Below, in pieces: positions 62,092-64,000 of a stretch of 64,000 nucleotides of DNA. The notes under the pieces are model-generated. The model had not been told where the DNA came from and did no database searches. It worked only from the letters and a program-made list of their open reading frames with translations. The DNA lies in the NCBI GenBank assembly GCA_036852015.1, contig JAANDG010000308.1:106056-170055 (forward strand), given 5' to 3'. Every line of letters starts with the position of its first letter. The first letter of the stretch is position 1. The translations under genes and the position numbers were made by a program. Source of the DNA: Pelodera strongyloides. Lineage: Eukaryota > Nematoda > Chromadorea > Rhabditida > Rhabditidae.

Positions 62092-62150
62092 CTTCCACAG
62101 AGATTGTTGAGATGTGTGTTTTCCTTTTGAGTTGACTCTCTTTTATATAA
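62092..62150 (-). promoter_or_regulatory. Core promoter and leader exon of collagen copy 3
   Basis: TTATATAAAA at 62141-62150 is followed by a leader (GAGAGTCAACTC, then ATCTCTGTGGAAG) ending at a GTAAGAG donor (62092). The sequence is unrelated to the leader of copies 1 and 2. Confidence 0.65.
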
Positions 62151-62303
62151 GTTTGATCAACACAATACTCCATTGTTAATGCTTGCAAAGACAAAGGTAC
62201 GCAGTACGAGAAAACTGTAACATGAGGAAAAGAAGAGAGGCATTAGAGAATTCATCTCCCTTTCTAACTCCACTCTTATGTCATCTTTCTCTTTTTCTAC
62301 TTT

Positions 62304-62446
62304 TCTCTCTCTTTCTCTCTCTTTCTCTCTCTTTCTCTCTCTTTCTCTCTCTTTCTCTCTCTTTCTCTCTCTTTCTCTCTCTTTCTCTCTCTTTCTCTCT
62401 CTTTCTCTCTCTTTCTCTCTCTTTCTCTCTCTTTCTCTCTCTTCTC
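62304..62446. repeat. Decanucleotide (TTTCTCTCTC)n microsatellite
   Basis: About 14 nearly perfect 10-base units of pure pyrimidine on the plus strand, about 150 bases upstream of the copy 3 TATA box. Long Ser/Phe/Leu or Arg/Glu frames through it are artefacts of the repeat. Confidence 0.92.
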
Positions 62447-64000
62447 TCCTTTTCTTGACCACTTCTCGCTATTTGTCCCAATTTCTATCACAGTAGTTTT
62501 CCCACGGCTACTAATTGCATTGGCTGTATGTTGCCAATTTGAGTAAGATGAAAAGTAGCTCGAGGTAGTTTTGGAATTTTGAGGGTTCACCAAAAAGTCT
62601 CTTTTCGTTACGTGAATATGTATTTAGCGTGGTCAGATTGAATTCTTGGCATGAGCATCTGACAATCAAGACGTCCAATATCTATTTTTTTTAGATATAT
62701 GTTTCAATAATGGATTTTGCATCATTTCAAAGTTAATTTTCGGGATTTCGGTTTCTTATAGTGATGATCAACGCTATCATTGACTATCTGGCTGCATGGT
62801 ACATATGAATATGCATAGTGAGTTGGCCCTTGCTGTTCATCGCATTTCATCTCTACAAAGCGAACCTTTAGCTCGTGCGCTGCCGGCATATGGCCGGTGT
62901 GCGGCCTACAAAAAATGGGTGGGCCCACACACGGCGGCCCACCCATATCGGTCTCAGTGTAGGCCGCGCACCGGCTAAGCTTCCTCAGTGTACTCTCTAC
63001 GCAGGAAACAGTTGTGTGTTCAACTTTGGGAAGGTCTGACGGTTGAGGAAACATGGACTGTAAAGCTAAATACATCAGTTTTAATTTTGGACCGATAGGC
63101 TACAATATCACGATAACATTAATTTAATAAATTATATGGGGTTATTCAGTCAATACTAGATAAGTACTTTTTCCTTGGCTAATTGACTTTGTGCTTCTAG
63201 TAGTCAATTGCACCATGTCTCTCCTTTTTTGGCTTCTTTCTCTAGTGCTCTCTGTGGTTGAGAAGTTGAACTCCAAGGTCAGCTAGCTAATATAGGGAGT
63301 GACCACTCGAGTATTTGTATTGTTGTGAACTACATTATTCGAGTGAATAAGCTACGTAATAAATTTACATAGTACCCAAATTGGTGATCAATTTTTATCA
63401 AAAAAATATGTAATTGCATCCCCAGCACCACAAAAAACGAATGGTCAAGTGAATGCCAATGGGAAGTTTAATTGTTTGATAACCCAAGAGCTCCGGACCA
63501 ATCCGTATCAAATGGCTAGCAATGGAATACTATATACCAGCGGAAATGGTGCGGCTTATAAATTGCACGTCACTATTGCGTAAACGTTCTTTGTGCATCA
63601 GCAATCTCCCGAAATTTTTTGCAAATTCCAATCATTCTAAATGAACATAAGACTTATAATTAGGACTTCATAGTTTACTTTCTGCGCCACATCCGCAAAA
63701 CGATCAATTACATTCATTGAGAAAGCTTTGTTCAATTTTTCGTCAACTTGCATTCCATTTCTTAGCCTTCCCATCTTTATTGGTGATATAGGTCGGAATT
63801 TCTTAAAACTAAATCTATGCAATGTATTCCGTAGTATAGCACAAACCCTAGCAACTCCCAATAATTCCCTTTATCAAGACTTATTTGTAAGCAAAACACA
63901 GTGTAACGCACAATGTTCCCACAGAAGATTCCCACAATGTTCCGCATAGTTTTTATACGATTTTGTAAAAGGAAAGGAAACGAGAGAGAGAGAGAGAGAG
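62447..64000. other. Right flank, no supported gene
   Basis: It contains a truncated copy of the GGCCTACACC-type GC repeat at about 62870-62990 and ends in a (GA)n run at 63982-64000. Open frames are short and without splice partners or domains. Confidence 0.5.

Noticed and set aside
62157..62593. Open frames of Arg/Glu or Ser/Leu/Phe repeats
   Set aside because: They are generated by the 10-base microsatellite and have no independent coding evidence.

Overview
The window looks like nuclear DNA of a nematode, probably a rhabditid-type worm. The genes have many small exons, AT-rich introns and TTTCAG-type acceptors. Several start codons sit within a few bases of a splice acceptor, which fits either trans-splicing or a non-coding leader exon. 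Three genes at the right end are typical nematode cuticle collagens. Every gene I can support lies on the minus strand, so each reads from high to low coordinates. Exon models were built by hand from splice signals, reading phase and remembered family sequences; no alignment was run.

Layout from left to right: (1) 0.8-2.8 kb, a secreted protein with an ML / GM2-activator-like fold, 3' end unresolved. (2) 2.8-8.9 kb, no gene, with GC-rich repeat islands and a tRNA-derived SINE. (3) 8.9-11.9 kb, snurportin-1, complete, 361 aa. (4) 12.8-17.8 kb, an extremely acidic low-complexity protein that I cannot name. (5) 18.0-28.4 kb, NOL6/Nrap, a ribosome-biogenesis factor with about 30 exons. (6) 29.8-35.4 kb, an MFSD14/HIAT1-type transporter. 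(7) 35.4-42.4 kb, mostly non-coding, full of fold-back elements, with a few possible orphan exons. (8) 42.4-44.4 kb, exons of a possible unrecognised membrane protein. (9) 45.7-49.8 kb, stc-1/HSPA13, a microsomal Hsp70 relative. (10) 50.4-53.6 kb, a GNAT acetyltransferase. (11) 54.1-62.2 kb, a tandem array of three almost identical 327-aa collagens, each with a visible TATA box and leader-exon donor. (12) 62.2-64 kb, a microsatellite and repeats.

NOL6, the acidic protein and snurportin are consecutive on one strand with short gaps (about 0.3 and 0.9 kb). The acidic gene and snurportin have acceptors 2-5 bases before the ATG. They could form an operon for nucleolar and snRNP biogenesis, but this is inference. 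The collagen array is a recent tandem duplication with a period of about 3.15-3.19 kb. The most distinctive non-coding content is a set of fold-back DNA elements, two with TAA target-site duplications of the PIF/Harbinger type, and a tRNA-derived SINE family. I saw no CRISPR array, rRNA gene, convincing functional tRNA or autonomous transposase gene.
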